Shown: positions 40,060 through 50,208, counted from the first letter of the stretch. The stretch is 64,000 nt of DNA from Brachynemurus nebulosus (GCA_035578155.1 JAPWDM010000005.1:49618954-49682953); one strand, 5' to 3'. Notes: generated by a model from the sequence alone, not told the origin. Translations and numbers: made by a program.

Positions 40060-40950
40060 TTAACTTTAGACTATGTAGTTACTAACAATCAAATCTTGTG
40101 TGCTAAGTTTAGTTTAAACTTAGCACACTAATGTAAATTCGTTGACAATGCAATATTTTGTGACGGTTTGATTCATGATCAAGAAGAAACATTCTATCTA
40201 CAACGTTTTATCAAAATTTGACAGACAGGTAAAAATATCCCTTCATGAAAATTTGTATCCCTTCTCAGTTCTGGAAGAATATTGGCATAGTTCCTTTAAG
40301 AAAACAAATGCACACCTTCCCAATCCTAGATCGCACACCTTCCTAATCCTAGCCCCCACCACTATCCTTGTCCTTCATTCGTAGCATAAAAAGTATGATG
40401 ATAACGCAAAATCATGTAAAACTTGTAATGTTAATTAAAGCATCCAAATCATGATTTGGGTGGCGTCTGTCATTGACGAAAAGCTTTAAGAGCCGGCGTG
40501 AAACTGCACTATCACGTTATTGTTATTTATTGTGAAAGGGTCAAAACACGTCCTTAACAGATATCCCAGTTCAACGGGATTTCGGGTAAAAACACGGATT
40601 TCGGTTTTATGTAAAACAGGGATATACCTATTATACGTATATAACGTTGGTAGCAAGTTAAATGTGCTCGCTTTTAAGCATGTACTTTCAATTAGTCGCG
40701 ATATGAGTGTGCTTGCAAGCTGCTTGCAAGCAGTATTGTTACGCATAGCCCCAATATTTAAGGTAACTCAATAAAAAAAAAGTTATGCTTTTATTTTTTT
40801 ATAAATTACTAAATATTCTATGATAACTATTATGCTTAGATTAATTGTATTAGTTGATTATTAAACCGCTTAGTATAGACTACCATTAAATAAGAACTGT
40901 TTGCGCATTGAGGTTATGTACTTTTTATTTCTTGACTTTAAATTCTTACT
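40060..40950. other. Non-coding stretch with a small perfect palindrome
   Basis: GTGTGCTAAGTTT (40,098-40,110) pairs perfectly with AAACTTAGCACAC (40,116-40,128). A duplicated GCTTGCAA occurs near 40,712-40,730. Open frames of 69-86 codons on both strands have no recognisable motif. Confidence 0.55.
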
Positions 40951-40953
40951 TGA

Positions 40954-41185
40954 CAAGGAATATTGAATGGGACATAATGAATATGACCTTGAATTTTGAT
41001 CTTGATCTCAAAGTCAAGGTCACCATCGAATGCACCGTGAAAAATGCTGAGACTTTTGTCCTCCTCATTTATACCACAAATGCTTTCCCGCAGAGATTTT
41101 TGACCATTTCCACATTTTTAGTAACCTGTATAAAGCGCATGAATTTTACATTGTATTACATATGTCCCATTCAATATTCTTCTTG
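40954..41185. mobile_element. TIR element, 232 bp
   Basis: The ends CAAGGAATATTGAATGGGAC and its near complement (GTCCCATTCAATATTCTTCTTG) are inverted, both continuing inward as ATA/TAT. GTCCCATTCA recurs once more just outside (41,188) and again at 41,381. Non-coding although a 96-codon frame crosses it. Confidence 0.75.
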
Positions 41186-41189
41186 TCCC

Positions 41190-42161
41190 ATTCAATGAGA
41201 ATGGAATTACTGAATAGGATAAAAATCAATTTTTTTTTAACCAAAAAAATTTACTATTATTTAAAAAGAATAAAATTTTTTTTTGTTTAAAATATAAAGT
41301 AATGTTTGAAGTATCTTATGCCGCAAGAATTAAAATATTTGATATCTTGGTTCTGAAGTCAAGACGATTTTTTAAAAAAATGTCCCATTCATTAAGCCTT
41401 TCCTCTGTACTCATTAAAACGAGAATTCCTTTTAAAGAAGGAACAAACCTTAATTTCGGATTTCTGAAAAGGTTAAAAACACTAATCTTCAATGATGTGA
41501 ACTTACTAATCTAATTTTTCTTTTTACTTTAATTGAATTATTCCAACGGCGTAACCAATTGTACATAATTTACAAAAAAAAAATGTACTAGACATAAAAA
41601 ATCACATTATTAATTAACAATTCATTAAATAAATAATAAACACTACAAAAAAAAACGTATGAATAAAACCAAATAAAAAACTAAATAATAGAAGAAATGA
41701 ATAAAAATTATCAAGTGAACTTAAGTTATGTTATGTATACTTCACGTATTATTTTATTATGGAAAAATAGTTGTTTTAATACATTTCCGCAGTCGACAAA
41801 GTCGTCGACCCGGCTGAGGAACGCACACCAACCAATAGCAAACAGAGTCAAGATCACTTCACTACATACTTAACTAGTTAGTTAGAGCTAACATTAGCTA
41901 ACACAACATAGGTACGTAGGTAACCGACCAAACAGCTAAAGAAGTAAAGTCGACGGCCTGCATAACGCAACAACTATACACAGATACGTGGAGTACAATA
42001 AACCAAGAAGTTAAACGGACCAACCAGAATAGGCACTACCACTTTATCAGCGTCAATTCTTTCATTGCCAACGTATAATTCCTCTTCTTCATGAAATTAT
42101 TCATGATCATCAACGTGTAGTCTGTTAGTTAGTGGTCATCGCGCGGCAATTTGATGAAGAG
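41190..42161. other. Non-coding stretch
   Basis: Poly(A)-rich first half, less AT-rich second half (41,785-41,830, GTCGACAAAGTCGTCGACCC). No gene recognised. Confidence 0.5.
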
Positions 42162-42164
42162 TTA

Positions 42165-42665
42165 GGCCGGTCGCACACTGGATACGGTTACGTACGAAAT
42201 TCAGTTGTACGATTGGTATTACGTATACATACGAGTACGTACGATCGTTTCTGACAGATGATGTATTATGGAAGCTCGCACACTGTATACGATTCAGTCG
42301 TATGTATACATACATACAGTTACGATATCCGACACAGTTCAATTTTGTTTGAATTTATTTACGTTTACGTACGATTAAATTATATCAAATCTGTCATTAC
42401 ACGATGAAATTCACCAAATTCATCCCTTTTTGCATATAATTCATTTACCCACTCGGTTCTACGATAACAACGATGGCGTAGTTTACGTGTTAGAAGACAA
42501 TTTTGCTAAGACATATAGATTCATGTCGAATGAATGTTATCAGAAAACTGCCAATAATTAAGTAATAGTGTCGGACAAACACGTAACCAGTGTGCGAGCT
42601 CAATTCGTACGACAAGAGTCGTATAAATACGTATGTACAAAATCGTATCCAATGTGCGACCAGGC
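42165..42665. mobile_element. Harbinger-type MITE, 501 bp
   Basis: The left end GGCCGGTCGCACACTGGATACG is an inverted copy of the right end (CGTATCCAATGTGCGACCAGGC). TTA lies at 42,162-42,164 and 42,666-42,668. Subterminal TACGTACGA-type motifs recur many times. Non-coding. It shares its right TTA with the next element. Confidence 0.85.
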
Positions 42666-42668
42666 TTA

Positions 42669-43049
42669 GGCCCGATTTACATTAACGCACCACTCCACTC
42701 TCGCTCCGATATAATCTTGTTATGTTCACATTATAATGCCACTCTAGGTACACTCCCAGTTCGGTCTCAGTTCGATACAAATATTTATCCATAACAACTG
42801 AATGCAAGCGGAGTGGAGTGGAATCAAAAAAGTGGTTACACTATATAGGTATAAGCCATACAAGTCTGATATCGCTCCGATAAAATATTACCTGAGTGGT
42901 ATTGGACCGGGAGCGAACCGTGACTGATATCGGACCGATATCAAAGCGATAATGTGAATACGCTCATTGTTTATTGCGTAAGAATATTTTATCGAATCGG
43001 GAGCGTAGTGATATCGTACCGAGAGCGGAGTGTTAATGTAAATCGGGCC
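42669..43049. mobile_element. Harbinger-type MITE, 381 bp, abutting the previous one
   Basis: The left end GGCCCGATTTACATTAACGC and the right end TTAATGTAAATCGGGCC are inverted. TTA lies at 42,666-42,668 and 43,050-43,052. Internal CGATATCG-like and GAGCGGAGTG motifs repeat in both orientations. Its sequence differs from the adjacent MITE, so two families inserted at the same TTA. Confidence 0.85.
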
Positions 43050-43052
43050 TTA

Positions 43053-43871
43053 AACTTGATATAACATTGAATGTAAGTCAGTTGCACAATATGTACTTGA
43101 ATGCGTTTGAAAGAGAATTATTTGTGTAGTCTATTGATTGGCTGTCAATAGATCAGAGTATAATTACTATACTTATATTACAATTCAGTAATTAGAATCG
43201 AATGAAGTAGAAGTGTAAATCGATGTCACTTGTACACTAATTTGATTCACACTGTGTTTTCTATGTGTTCTTGTATTAGGGCTGCTATCATATAAATCGT
43301 TAAATTCGAACACTAGATCCAAAAAGCCCGGATTTTGTGACATGAAATCCAAACATTTCTTCAAATACAATTTTTTTTTGGTGGGAAATAATATATTTTT
43401 GTTTTATCCAACTTTCAATCGTAAAATATTGCTCATATTTATTTGCTCAGAGAATATTATAAGCTATTTTTTACCTCAAATACAATGCAAGCAAAATCGC
43501 AGATAAATGCTAGTTTTGAATAATTTTTCCTTTATAAATTTTAAATATACACCTCAGTACTGAATATATTTAGTTTTGTAACATTTTGCAAAAATTTAAT
43601 AAACAGAAAGTTCGTAAAAGCACAATTTGTATAAATAATAAAAAGTTTCAAATAATGATTTATAAATTTCCATTTACAAAATTCACCAGCAATTGTACTC
43701 CTTTTGTATTTTTATCGACCGAGCACAAAATTTATTTGGTAAAATAAATATTTACAATACGCAAAAAATAGCAAAACCATACATTAAATATGAAAAACAG
43801 CCGAGCCCCTAAAAACATAAAGCTTCGAAATAAAATTTTCATATTTGCCATTTTTTTTACTAACGTACACT
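43053..43871. other. AT-rich spacer
   Basis: No gene or repeat recognised. Confidence 0.5.
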
Positions 43872-44087
43872 TTAGGCACTGTTACTATTGGCCAAATCAA
43901 CTAAAAATGGTTTGACGTCATTAACAAATAAAACAAAATTAGACGTATAATTTTAAGTTACATTACTATAAAAATAACAAAAAGGAAGAGGGATAGAAAA
44001 CTAGACACGTCTAATTTTGTTTTATTTATTGTATTTGTTTGATGACGTCAGACCGTTTTTAGTTGATTTGGCCTATATAGTGCCTAA
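43872..44087. mobile_element. Foldback MITE, 216 bp
   Basis: TTAGGCACTGTTACTATTGG with CCTATATAGTGCCTAA at the ends, then about 65 bp of near-perfect inner pairing (CAACTAAAAATGGT/CCGTTTTTAGTTG, TGACGTCA in both arms). The loop is about 70 bp. Non-coding. Confidence 0.85.
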
Positions 44088-44829
44088 CAATACATTCAGT
44101 GCTGCATATTACGTAAAAACACATAAGAACTTTGCAAGGAAGAAAACTTTTTGTTAAATTTAAATAAAAAAAAGTTTTTGGTGAAAATTGTTATTCAAAA
44201 TTATTTAACAATCTGTTAAGCACAAGAAGGAAAAACTGATAATATTTATTCGACAACTTTCCGAGGAAAAAGATTTTTATTGTTAAGTTTTCTTTTCGGG
44301 ATGAGATAAATGAGTGACTGCTCACCGTTTAAACACCAAACTGACAAACTTCGATGTCTCTATTTTCTATATTCTCCTCTTCGAGTATCGATCAAAGTTC
44401 AATAATCATTTTCGGTCTAAAGTAGACCGTAGAAAGAAGAGAGAGAAACATTAAAAAGTTTTTTTTTCGGTGAAAGAGTGTTTGTTTGATATATTTGACT
44501 TTAAGTGTTTAACAAGAATCTGAAAATAAACTTTTTCGTTACAAAATGCGAAATGACAAAAGACAAATAATTATTTATACAAAAAATCAGGGAAAATGTT
44601 TGTCGTGTAACAAAAACAAATTATTAACTTTTAATTGGGGTTTCTGTGTCGTTCCATTTTGATCACATTAAAAAGTTGGGACAAATTTGAAAAATGATTA
44701 GGTATAAGAATGTACTGAAGTGAGTAGGTTATTTTTAGAGTGGTTTTCTGTTTGATTAAAGCCCTATTGAAGGACAAATTAATCAAATTGTTAAGGAGTT
44801 ATAATGATTTAAAAAAAAAAAAAAAAAAA
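44088..44829. other. AT-rich left flank of the 10 kb element
   Basis: Non-coding. It ends in a pure A run (44,811-44,830) just before the left arm starts. Confidence 0.5.
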
Positions 44830-45088
44830 ACTTTCTGTATACACAGTCAGTAGAATAGCTAGGAGAGTTCTACCCCACCGTAGAACCTCAATTATCCGGA
44901 CTACTTTTTTGACCGTGTTAAGAACCGTGTAGTTTGGGGTCCTACTGTACCTAGTGTATGAATTGACCTTTGACCTGGCACGTACATGTATTTAAAATTT
45001 GTTGTTGACATTTGACCCCAACACTCGCTCATACTGTTAGCCTTGAAATTCGTAAGAGATGAGTCATCACCAGCGACCAAATTAATTT

Positions 45089-45240
45089 ATGTTAACCCAT
45101 TATGCGTCATCACAATTTATTGATCACAATTTGGTTTTGTGTTAACCCATTATGCGCCGGCACTAATGTAATTTTTGAATGTGAACCTAACGCATGCGCA
45201 GATTGAATTTAAGTACACGACGCATGCGCAGACTAAATTT
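45089..45240. promoter_or_regulatory. Conserved short-repeat block in the left arm end
   Basis: Contains two copies of GTTAACCCATTATGCG (45,090 and 45,141) and two copies of CGCATGCGCAGA (45,191 and 45,220). The same four landmarks occur inverted at 54,775-54,900 in the right arm, although the surrounding bases differ. Retention of paired motifs near both ends suggests binding sites for a replication or transposition protein. This is inference. Confidence 0.4.
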
Positions 45241-45259
45241 TAGGTTATAACTTGATAGC

Positions 45260-45780
45260 TGGGGTACACTACCGCGTCAAAATGTGGGGAATACCCTGAC
45301 TCGGGGGTGGCCCCAAACTTTTGACACCGTACTGTACTTAAATTTTTGGTACACTGCCGTGTCAAAAGTGCGGACCCCCCGTGACCAAAAAGGTATCCGA
45401 TCACTTTTTGAAGCGCACTGTACTTATTTTTTGTGTGTACATGCAAGCCTTAGCCTTTAATCTCACTTAATTGAGTCATCTTAAACGAAAGGTACACTAT
45501 CACGTCAAAAATGTGGGATTACCCTAATCCAAGGGGTGGCCCCAAACTTTTGACACCGTACTGTACTTAAATTTTTGGTACACTACCGTGTCAAAAGTGT
45601 GGACCCCCCTGACCACAAAGGTATCCGATCACTTTTTGAAGCGTACTGTACTTATTTTGTGTACGTGCAAACCTTGACCCCAACACGCGCTTGCCTTAAT
45701 TGCGTCATTTTAAACGAAAGGTACACTACCAAGTCAAAAATGTGGGGAATACCCTAACCCAAGGGGCGGCCGCTAAATTT
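45260..45780 (+). repeat. Tandem units in left outer arm, period about 230 bp
   Basis: GGTACACTA-CC-x-GTCAAAA starts recur near 45,264, 45,491 and 45,720. Each unit holds TTTTGACACCGTACTGTACT followed by TTTTTGGTACACTxCCGTGTC, an imperfect palindrome of about 50 bp. It then has ATCCGATCACTTTTTGAAGC and CTTGACCCCAACACGCGCTT. Non-coding; the frames crossing it are repeat translation. Confidence 0.85.
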
Positions 45781-45833
45781 TGTGGGGGCACTGTACCAAG
45801 CGCTACCGCAAAACTAACTTCAGACTCCAGGGT

Positions 45834-46990
45834 CCAGATGTCTGACCGCTACTGTACTGCCGGAAATTTGGGTGTCAACTGTAACTCAGGGGTTTTTTTG
45901 TATATTTAACCTTGGAAAATTCCAGGAATTTTTATCAGTTTTAACATAAACAAACAACCAATAATTAAATGTTTGTTTTAGCTGAATTATGATCGTAAGA
46001 CTCATATAAGGAGTTTTTTTGGTATAAGAAAGATGACGTCATGGATTATTAATGAGTTAAAAAATTGTTTAGTAAAAAATATCACCCATTGTAGGCCTCA
46101 AGCAAGAAATTATTTTTATCAGTTTTAATACTTTAACATTTAACCTACAGTGACCAATTTTTTAGTTAACTAACAGAAGTTCTTGAAATTTTAACAAGTT
46201 ACAAAAAATATTACTTCTTATGGTGCACAACATTTTTGAATTTGACTGTAGCACAAAACTGTTTCTATATCAAACGAAAATTATCTGAAATAATTCATTA
46301 TGTACATATGTATAGACTCTGTATATTAAAAATATTTTATGTATACACTCTGTATATTGAGAATAAGAAAGAAAATTTGTATATAATTTTAATTTTTATG
46401 AATACTAGTAAACGAATTGTATAGCCATTTATGAATAAGTATTAAATCTAATTATAAAATAATTTATAAATATTGCAAAAAATTTGTTTAATCAGCAAAA
46501 TCAATGTATATCATTTTAATACTGATACATATTTATATTAGGGTATAATAGTATTGTATTTAACATTTTTAAACAGAATAAAAGTTCAATTTTTGGTTTT
46601 AAATTACTATAAGTTAAACACGTCGCTTAATATAAAAATGATAACAGCATTGAGTTTTACTAAATTTTTAAGTCTGTAAAATCAAAATTTTTTATAGACT
46701 AGAACATTTTGAATTTGCTACTCTATCATTAACATACAAATAATATCATGTATATATAACGGGTGTATATTTAGTATTTTTAATAAATATTTTAGTATAC
46801 AGGGTGTATCATGAAATATGCTTTTCAATTAGAATAATAAATTTCATAAGATTTTTGTTAATACTCTTATAGGTTAACGAAAGAAACTTTTTGCTGTAAA
46901 AAATAGGGGAATGCAGGGTAATAATTAAATAAAACGCACATATTTTTTTTTTAAATTTTATTTATAGAATATGCATACAAAAAATTAAAT
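45834..46990. other. Non-coding outer half of the homogenised left arm
   Basis: AT-rich, without a convincing gene. The 62-codon frame at 46,236-46,424 is AT-driven. TTAAGCGACGTG (minus strand, near 46,620-46,631) matches the promoter region of the 120-aa gene. TACAGGGTGTATCATGAAATAT at 46,799 resembles a TIR of unrelated insect repeats. Confidence 0.5.
46957..46962 (-). terminator. Poly(A) signal of the 161-aa gene, left copy
   Basis: TTTATT on the plus strand gives AATAAA on the minus strand, 56 bp past the stop. Confidence 0.7.
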
Positions 46991-47017
46991 TGCTTAAATC
47001 TATATATTACTTAAAAT

Positions 47018-47503
47018 CTATTTATTTTCCATATAAAAATTTTTTAAAAGAATACAATTTTCTAATGAACAAATTTTATCTGAATGAAGCATACAGCGTC
47101 TTGAATAATATTCATCTCGCAGAATGGAAATCTTCGGTACATCAAATATTTCTTCCAAATTCAAAATCCACGGCTGGTTTTCGGTACCATCAAACAAACT
47201 TGATATCCATTTCTTCTTTTCACCACCCTTGACGTATATAACATCATACTTCTTTAATATAGGTTTCAATATGGTATGAAGTTTTTTGTATGGAATAAAT
47301 CCATACGACCAAGGTATCCCATGCCAATTTCGGTAAAGCCAACTGGCTACTCGTTGATATTTCTTCGGCAACTCGTTGAAATCAAACGGTGCGTCGAATA
47401 TAAGATGTAATATATCATCCGAATTTTCTGCAGCAATACCAACTTCTTTAAAATAAAATTCGTTGTTAGCTCCTTGATAGCCTTGTATGTCAAGAAACGC
47501 CAT
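47018..47503 (-). CDS. 161-aa protein, left-arm copy (identical to 52,327-52,812)
   Basis: Identical in translation to the right-arm copy; see that entry for motifs. It points outward toward the left arm end. The start ATG at 47,503 follows a TATA box at 47,550-47,556. The identity means either strong homogenisation between arms or a very recent duplication. Confidence 0.78.
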   Translation of the reverse strand: MAFLDIQGYQGANNEFYFKEVGIAAENSDDILHLIFDAPFDFNELPKKYQRVASWLYRNWHGIPWSYGFIPYKKLHTILKPILKKYDVIYVKGGEKKKWISSLFDGTENQPWILNLEEIFDVPKISILRDEYYSRRCMLHSDKICSLENCILLKNFYMENK

Positions 47504-47549
47504 TTTTTACCGCCACCGTAGAACTGAAATTATTCACACAATCCACAAC

Positions 47550-47556
47550 TTTATAT
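47550..47556 (-). promoter_or_regulatory. TATA box of the 161-aa gene, left copy
   Basis: TTTATATA on the plus strand, about 47 bp upstream of the ATG. Mirror of 52,274-52,280. Confidence 0.7.
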
Positions 47557-47666
47557 AGAATAATTAAAAGTGGTGGGGGTAGTTAGTTAATTTGTGGAAC
47601 GTATTCGAAAATGGCTATTAATAGCTATTGCTAGTTTACCATCAAATTACAAACTGTTAATAATAT

Positions 47667-47843
47667 TTAGCACATTTGTGAGTACCAGGTTCTTTTCACT
47701 TTAAGACCTAGTGATTTAAGGAATGCTAAATTTTCAGGTGAAATGTGTTGTTGCTCAAAAGTTTTACGTTTAATGATCTTAGGTTTCGAAAGTCCTTTGC
47801 TAGGTTCTCTAGCGGTGGACTGCGCTGAATTGTAAATTAACAT
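47667..47843 (-). CDS. 58-aa basic protein, left-arm copy
   Basis: Identical to the right-arm copy at 51,987-52,163. An ORF can be extended nine codons upstream only with a GTG start, so the ATG at 47,843 is preferred for a eukaryotic gene. Confidence 0.55.
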   Translation of the reverse strand: MLIYNSAQSTAREPSKGLSKPKIIKRKTFEQQHISPENLAFLKSLGLKVKRTWYSQMC

Positions 47844-48019
47844 GGTTCCAAAATGTAATTGTTTTACCACGAAAGTATAATTTTCAACGAAAGAGATGTT
47901 AACTCTTTGACAACCACCGGTAAATAGATAATATTTTATGTAAGTTCAACTATTTTATACCCTTCAACCATGATAAGGTGTATAAGCTTGAGTATAACTC
48001 AGCAAATTATATAGCGGTG

Positions 48020-48245
48020 GTGACGTAACACACAAATGCGGTGGTTGTGTTGCGGTTGTGGCGGTGGCGGTGTTTGTGTGGCGGTTGTGTGGTGGTGGCG
48101 GTGGTGTTTGTGTGGCGGTGGCGGTGGTGTTTGTGTGGTGGCGGCGGTGGTGCTTGTGTGGTGGCGGCGGTGGTGCTTGTGTGGCGGTGGTATTTGTATG
48201 GTGGTTTCGGTGGTTGTGTGGTGGTTGTGGGGGTGGCGGGGTAGC
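48020..48245 (+). repeat. GTGGCG/GTGGTG low-complexity tract, left arm
   Basis: About 220 bp of GTGGYG-type sequence with TTTGTGTGGCGGT phrases. Opens every frame on both strands (His/Thr/Pro-rich or Gly/Val/Cys/Trp-rich), so those frames are not evidence of genes. It lies just upstream of the 58-aa gene. Confidence 0.9.
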
Positions 48246-48363
48246 AGCGGTGTTTGCGGCTGACGTGCACAACTTTATCATTAATTCAATCGAAGCAGCA
48301 ATTTACTGTAGACAATAAATCGGTGGTGACATCTCGCGGTGTTTGTTGAACGCAATATCTAAA

Positions 48364-49230
48364 TTAATTATCATCATAATCGCTAGCATCTTCTTTATCA
48401 GTTTCATCCAGATAATCACCTAGTGGCTCAATAACATCAGCCTTTTGAAGTTGACGAAGTATAGAGAATATTTCTTGACCGACAGTAGTTTCTCTTAAAG
48501 CATCTAACTCTTCGATTAAAGCTTTACTATCGTCAACGTTAAACAATATGTTTTTATTTTCCTCTAAACTCCGAATAATATTGAGTATTTTTTCACCAGT
48601 CTCTGAAGTCTCGTATAAACGTCGTAATTCATCTATTAAAGTATTAGGATTATGCCAGTATTTTATTTTTTTCGATTGCCCATTAGCATTTTCCGAGTCG
48701 TTGTATTTGATACGCTTAGCAAGTAGCTCTTGGTCCGTTGAATTGACTGGACGTTTTATTGCTATTCGTTCATTAGAATCCTCAACTTTATTTTGAGTTT
48801 CTTTGATTAATAAAATATCCAAAAGGGTTTGCAAAGCTGTAGTTAACTTGGGAATGATAACAGTTCCACTATCAGAAGTGGTTAAAACCCTGTTATTAGA
48901 CTCATCGCTGGGTGTGTAAACATTATTTTGATTTCTTAAATTATTAAATTTAGTTTGAATTGCTTTTGATGCAGCTTTAATTCTTTGTTCAAGTGGACTG
49001 ACCCTTTCTTCAACTTTACTGTTTAGAAATTCATCATCAACATCATTCCTCCCGGTATCATAACTAGATAAGTCATCAGCCGTGTCTAATGTTTGTCTTT
49101 TTAGCGGATCAAGAGAGTAACTATTTTCAAACCTTTTTGGTGAAAATTCCCGCATATGTGTATTTCTTATATGACGTGAAAGAGAATCTTTCCGGGAGAA
49201 GCTTTTATAGCACCGCGTACACTCGAACAT
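48364..49230 (-). CDS. 288-aa protein with one N-terminal C2H2 zinc finger
   Basis: The first 25 residues form a complete C2H2 finger: C4, C7, H20, H25, with the linker F11 and L17 in the usual places. A basic/polar linker follows, then a hydrophobic stretch (VIIPKLTTALQTLLDILLI, about residues 115-135). Two tandem copies of a leucine-rich module (residues about 194-232 and 233-265) have cores LIDELRRLYETSETGEKIL and LIEELDALRETTVGQEIF. The tail is strongly acidic (DETDKEDASDYDDN). This suggests a DNA-binding protein with a helical protein-protein region. A single finger at the extreme N-terminus is unusual for host zinc-finger factors but familiar from proteins of arthropod virus-like elements (my recollection, not checked). 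TATA box at 49,294-49,301. The frame is intact. The inverted-repeat junction lies at its stop codon. Confidence 0.82.
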   Translation of the reverse strand: MFECTRCYKSFSRKDSLSRHIRNTHMREFSPKRFENSYSLDPLKRQTLDTADDLSSYDTGRNDVDDEFLNSKVEERVSPLEQRIKAASKAIQTKFNNLRNQNNVYTPSDESNNRVLTTSDSGTVIIPKLTTALQTLLDILLIKETQNKVEDSNERIAIKRPVNSTDQELLAKRIKYNDSENANGQSKKIKYWHNPNTLIDELRRLYETSETGEKILNIIRSLEENKNILFNVDDSKALIEELDALRETTVGQEIFSILRQLQKADVIEPLGDYLDETDKEDASDYDDN

Positions 49231-49293
49231 TATAATAGATGTGTAAAGCTCAACTAGTCTTACAAGATTAATTCAGAATAGTGTTAGCGATTA

Positions 49294-49301
49294 CTTATAT
49301 A
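49294..49301 (-). promoter_or_regulatory. TATA box of the C2H2 gene
   Basis: CTTATATA on the plus strand (TATATAAG on the minus strand), 64-71 bp upstream of the ATG at 49,230 and directly next to the CACCAC tract. Confidence 0.7.
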
Positions 49302-49376
49302 CTCCACCACCACCACCACCACCGCCACCACCACCGCCGCCAACACCACCACCACCACCACCGCCGCAACCACCAC
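49302..49376 (+). repeat. (CAC/CCG) low-complexity tract before the C2H2 gene
   Basis: About 70 bp of CACCAC with CCGCCG interruptions, immediately upstream of the C2H2 TATA box. Confidence 0.92.
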
Positions 49377-49379
49377 ATC

Positions 49380-49396
49380 TGAGTTGCTCATTTTAC
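49380..49396 (-). promoter_or_regulatory. Shared 17-bp upstream motif, copy 1
   Basis: TGAGTTGCTCATTTTAC on the plus strand lies right behind the CACCAC tract. The identical 17-mer occurs at 50,303-50,319 behind the CACCAC tract of the next gene. The same position relative to tract, TATA and ATG in two genes suggests an upstream activator site. Confidence 0.6.
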
Positions 49397-49673
49397 GCCA
49401 TGAAGTAGCTGTTGACATCCGGCTTACACATTTTGCCCCCATTACGCTCTTTTGGTTTGGAAATTAGTTCAGAAAAATGAATGAAGAGCTATATGCAAGT
49501 GTCAGGTGACTCAACACCAACATTAAAATACTTGCTCCTGAATATAGGCAATTACATTGCGTTGCCAACTGGGTCCATACCTACTGAGAGTCTTATCATA
49601 ATTCAAGATATAATTTGGGAGGTTATAATGTGTTGTAAAATAAGAACAATATAAGAATTTATACGTAAAATAA

Positions 49674-49679
49674 TTTATT
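49674..49679 (-). terminator. Poly(A) signal downstream of the 120-aa gene
   Basis: TTTATT on the plus strand gives AATAAA on the minus strand, about 110 bp past the stop. Confidence 0.5.
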
Positions 49680-49785
49680 TTTTAATGAAATATACGTTTA
49701 CAAAATTAAAATTAAGAAGTAAATCAATTCATTTTTATATCTGACAGTTACCTTAATCTTACATCTAACATCATACATGTGATAG

Positions 49786-50148
49786 CTATTTACTAAATTC
49801 CACAATATGTAAAAAACCACTAGAATCAGTTCCTTTATATGTAATAAAATATTGTCCTGTACGTAAACATTGAATGGTCTGCTCATCCAAATCCGCGAAT
49901 CGTTTTGGAAGGAACACTTGAGCATCTGCAAGTTCCACCGCAACCGCTGGCCCATATCGAGTTTCCATGCGTCGTACATCAAGAATTTTCCACGTTTCAT
50001 ACGGTTTGAGTGTAGATAGCGATTTGAATGGTTTACCAGCGCCAAGTTTATTCAACTTCTCCAAAACCGGATCCATTGTTGTATCAGTGGCAGTAAAAGT
50101 GGTCCACAGATCACTTACACTTAACTCAACACCGTGTTGTTCAGACAT
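49786..50148 (-). CDS. 120-aa small protein, possible OB-fold/ssDNA-binding-like
   Basis: The frame is intact with start ATG at 50,148. The C-terminal 75 residues alternate short hydrophobic strands and turns: ETWKILDVRRMETRYGPAVA (51-70), then VEL, then VFLPKRF (78-84), a polar helix-like stretch, YFITYKG (100-106) and FLHIVEF (112-118). The order strand, RYGPAVxVEL, VFLPKRF, xYKG, terminal strand is a pattern I have seen recurrently in small proteins from arthropod mobile and virus-like loci. A compact beta-barrel nucleic-acid-binding role would fit, but this is inference and no residue proves it. The N-terminal 45 residues are variable and polar. TATA-like TTATTTAA with GCGACGTG lies about 35-50 bp upstream. 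The 115-codon overlapping frame is a shadow. Confidence 0.8.
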   Translation of the reverse strand: MSEQHGVELSVSDLWTTFTATDTTMDPVLEKLNKLGAGKPFKSLSTLKPYETWKILDVRRMETRYGPAVAVELADAQVFLPKRFADLDEQTIQCLRTGQYFITYKGTDSSGFLHIVEFSK

Positions 50149-50180
50149 TTTGCCAATACACTACCAATTTCTGTTATAGC

Positions 50181-50199
50181 ACGTCGCTTAAATAAATTA
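50181..50199 (-). promoter_or_regulatory. Promoter motif of the 120-aa gene (TTTAAGCGACGTG)
   Basis: The minus strand reads ATTTATTTAAGCGACGTG, a TATA-like AT block joined to GCGACGTG. The block TTAAGCGACGTG recurs at about 46,620-46,631 and 53,199-53,210 in the arms (TATATTAAGCGACGTG), where no gene is obvious. Confidence 0.45.
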
Positions 50200-50208
50200 T
50201 GAGTTGCC

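Larger units (their letters stand above)
44830..48368 (+). repeat. Left long inverted arm
   Basis: Pairs with 51,462-55,180. From 45,834 to 48,368 the two arms match with no net indel: every paired position sums to 99,830, and all translated frames compared are identical. Outside 45,834 the arms differ by substitutions and small indels, and the right arm is about 160 bp longer. The inner junction falls inside the last codons and stop of the C2H2 gene. Confidence 0.92.

Noticed and set aside
45260..45780. CRISPR-like array
   Set aside because: Units are long, directly adjacent, palindromic satellites without unique spacers, in a eukaryotic context.
48007..48281. His/Pro/Thr-rich and Gly/Val/Trp-rich frames of 67-105 codons in the arm tracts (also 51,549-51,866)
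   Set aside because: All six frames stay open because the CACCRC tract has no stop codons; different frames overlap fully and no one frame is favoured.
49698..50045. 115-codon minus-strand frame
   Set aside because: Overlaps the 120-aa gene in another frame; the 120-aa frame has the strand pattern and promoter, this one does not.
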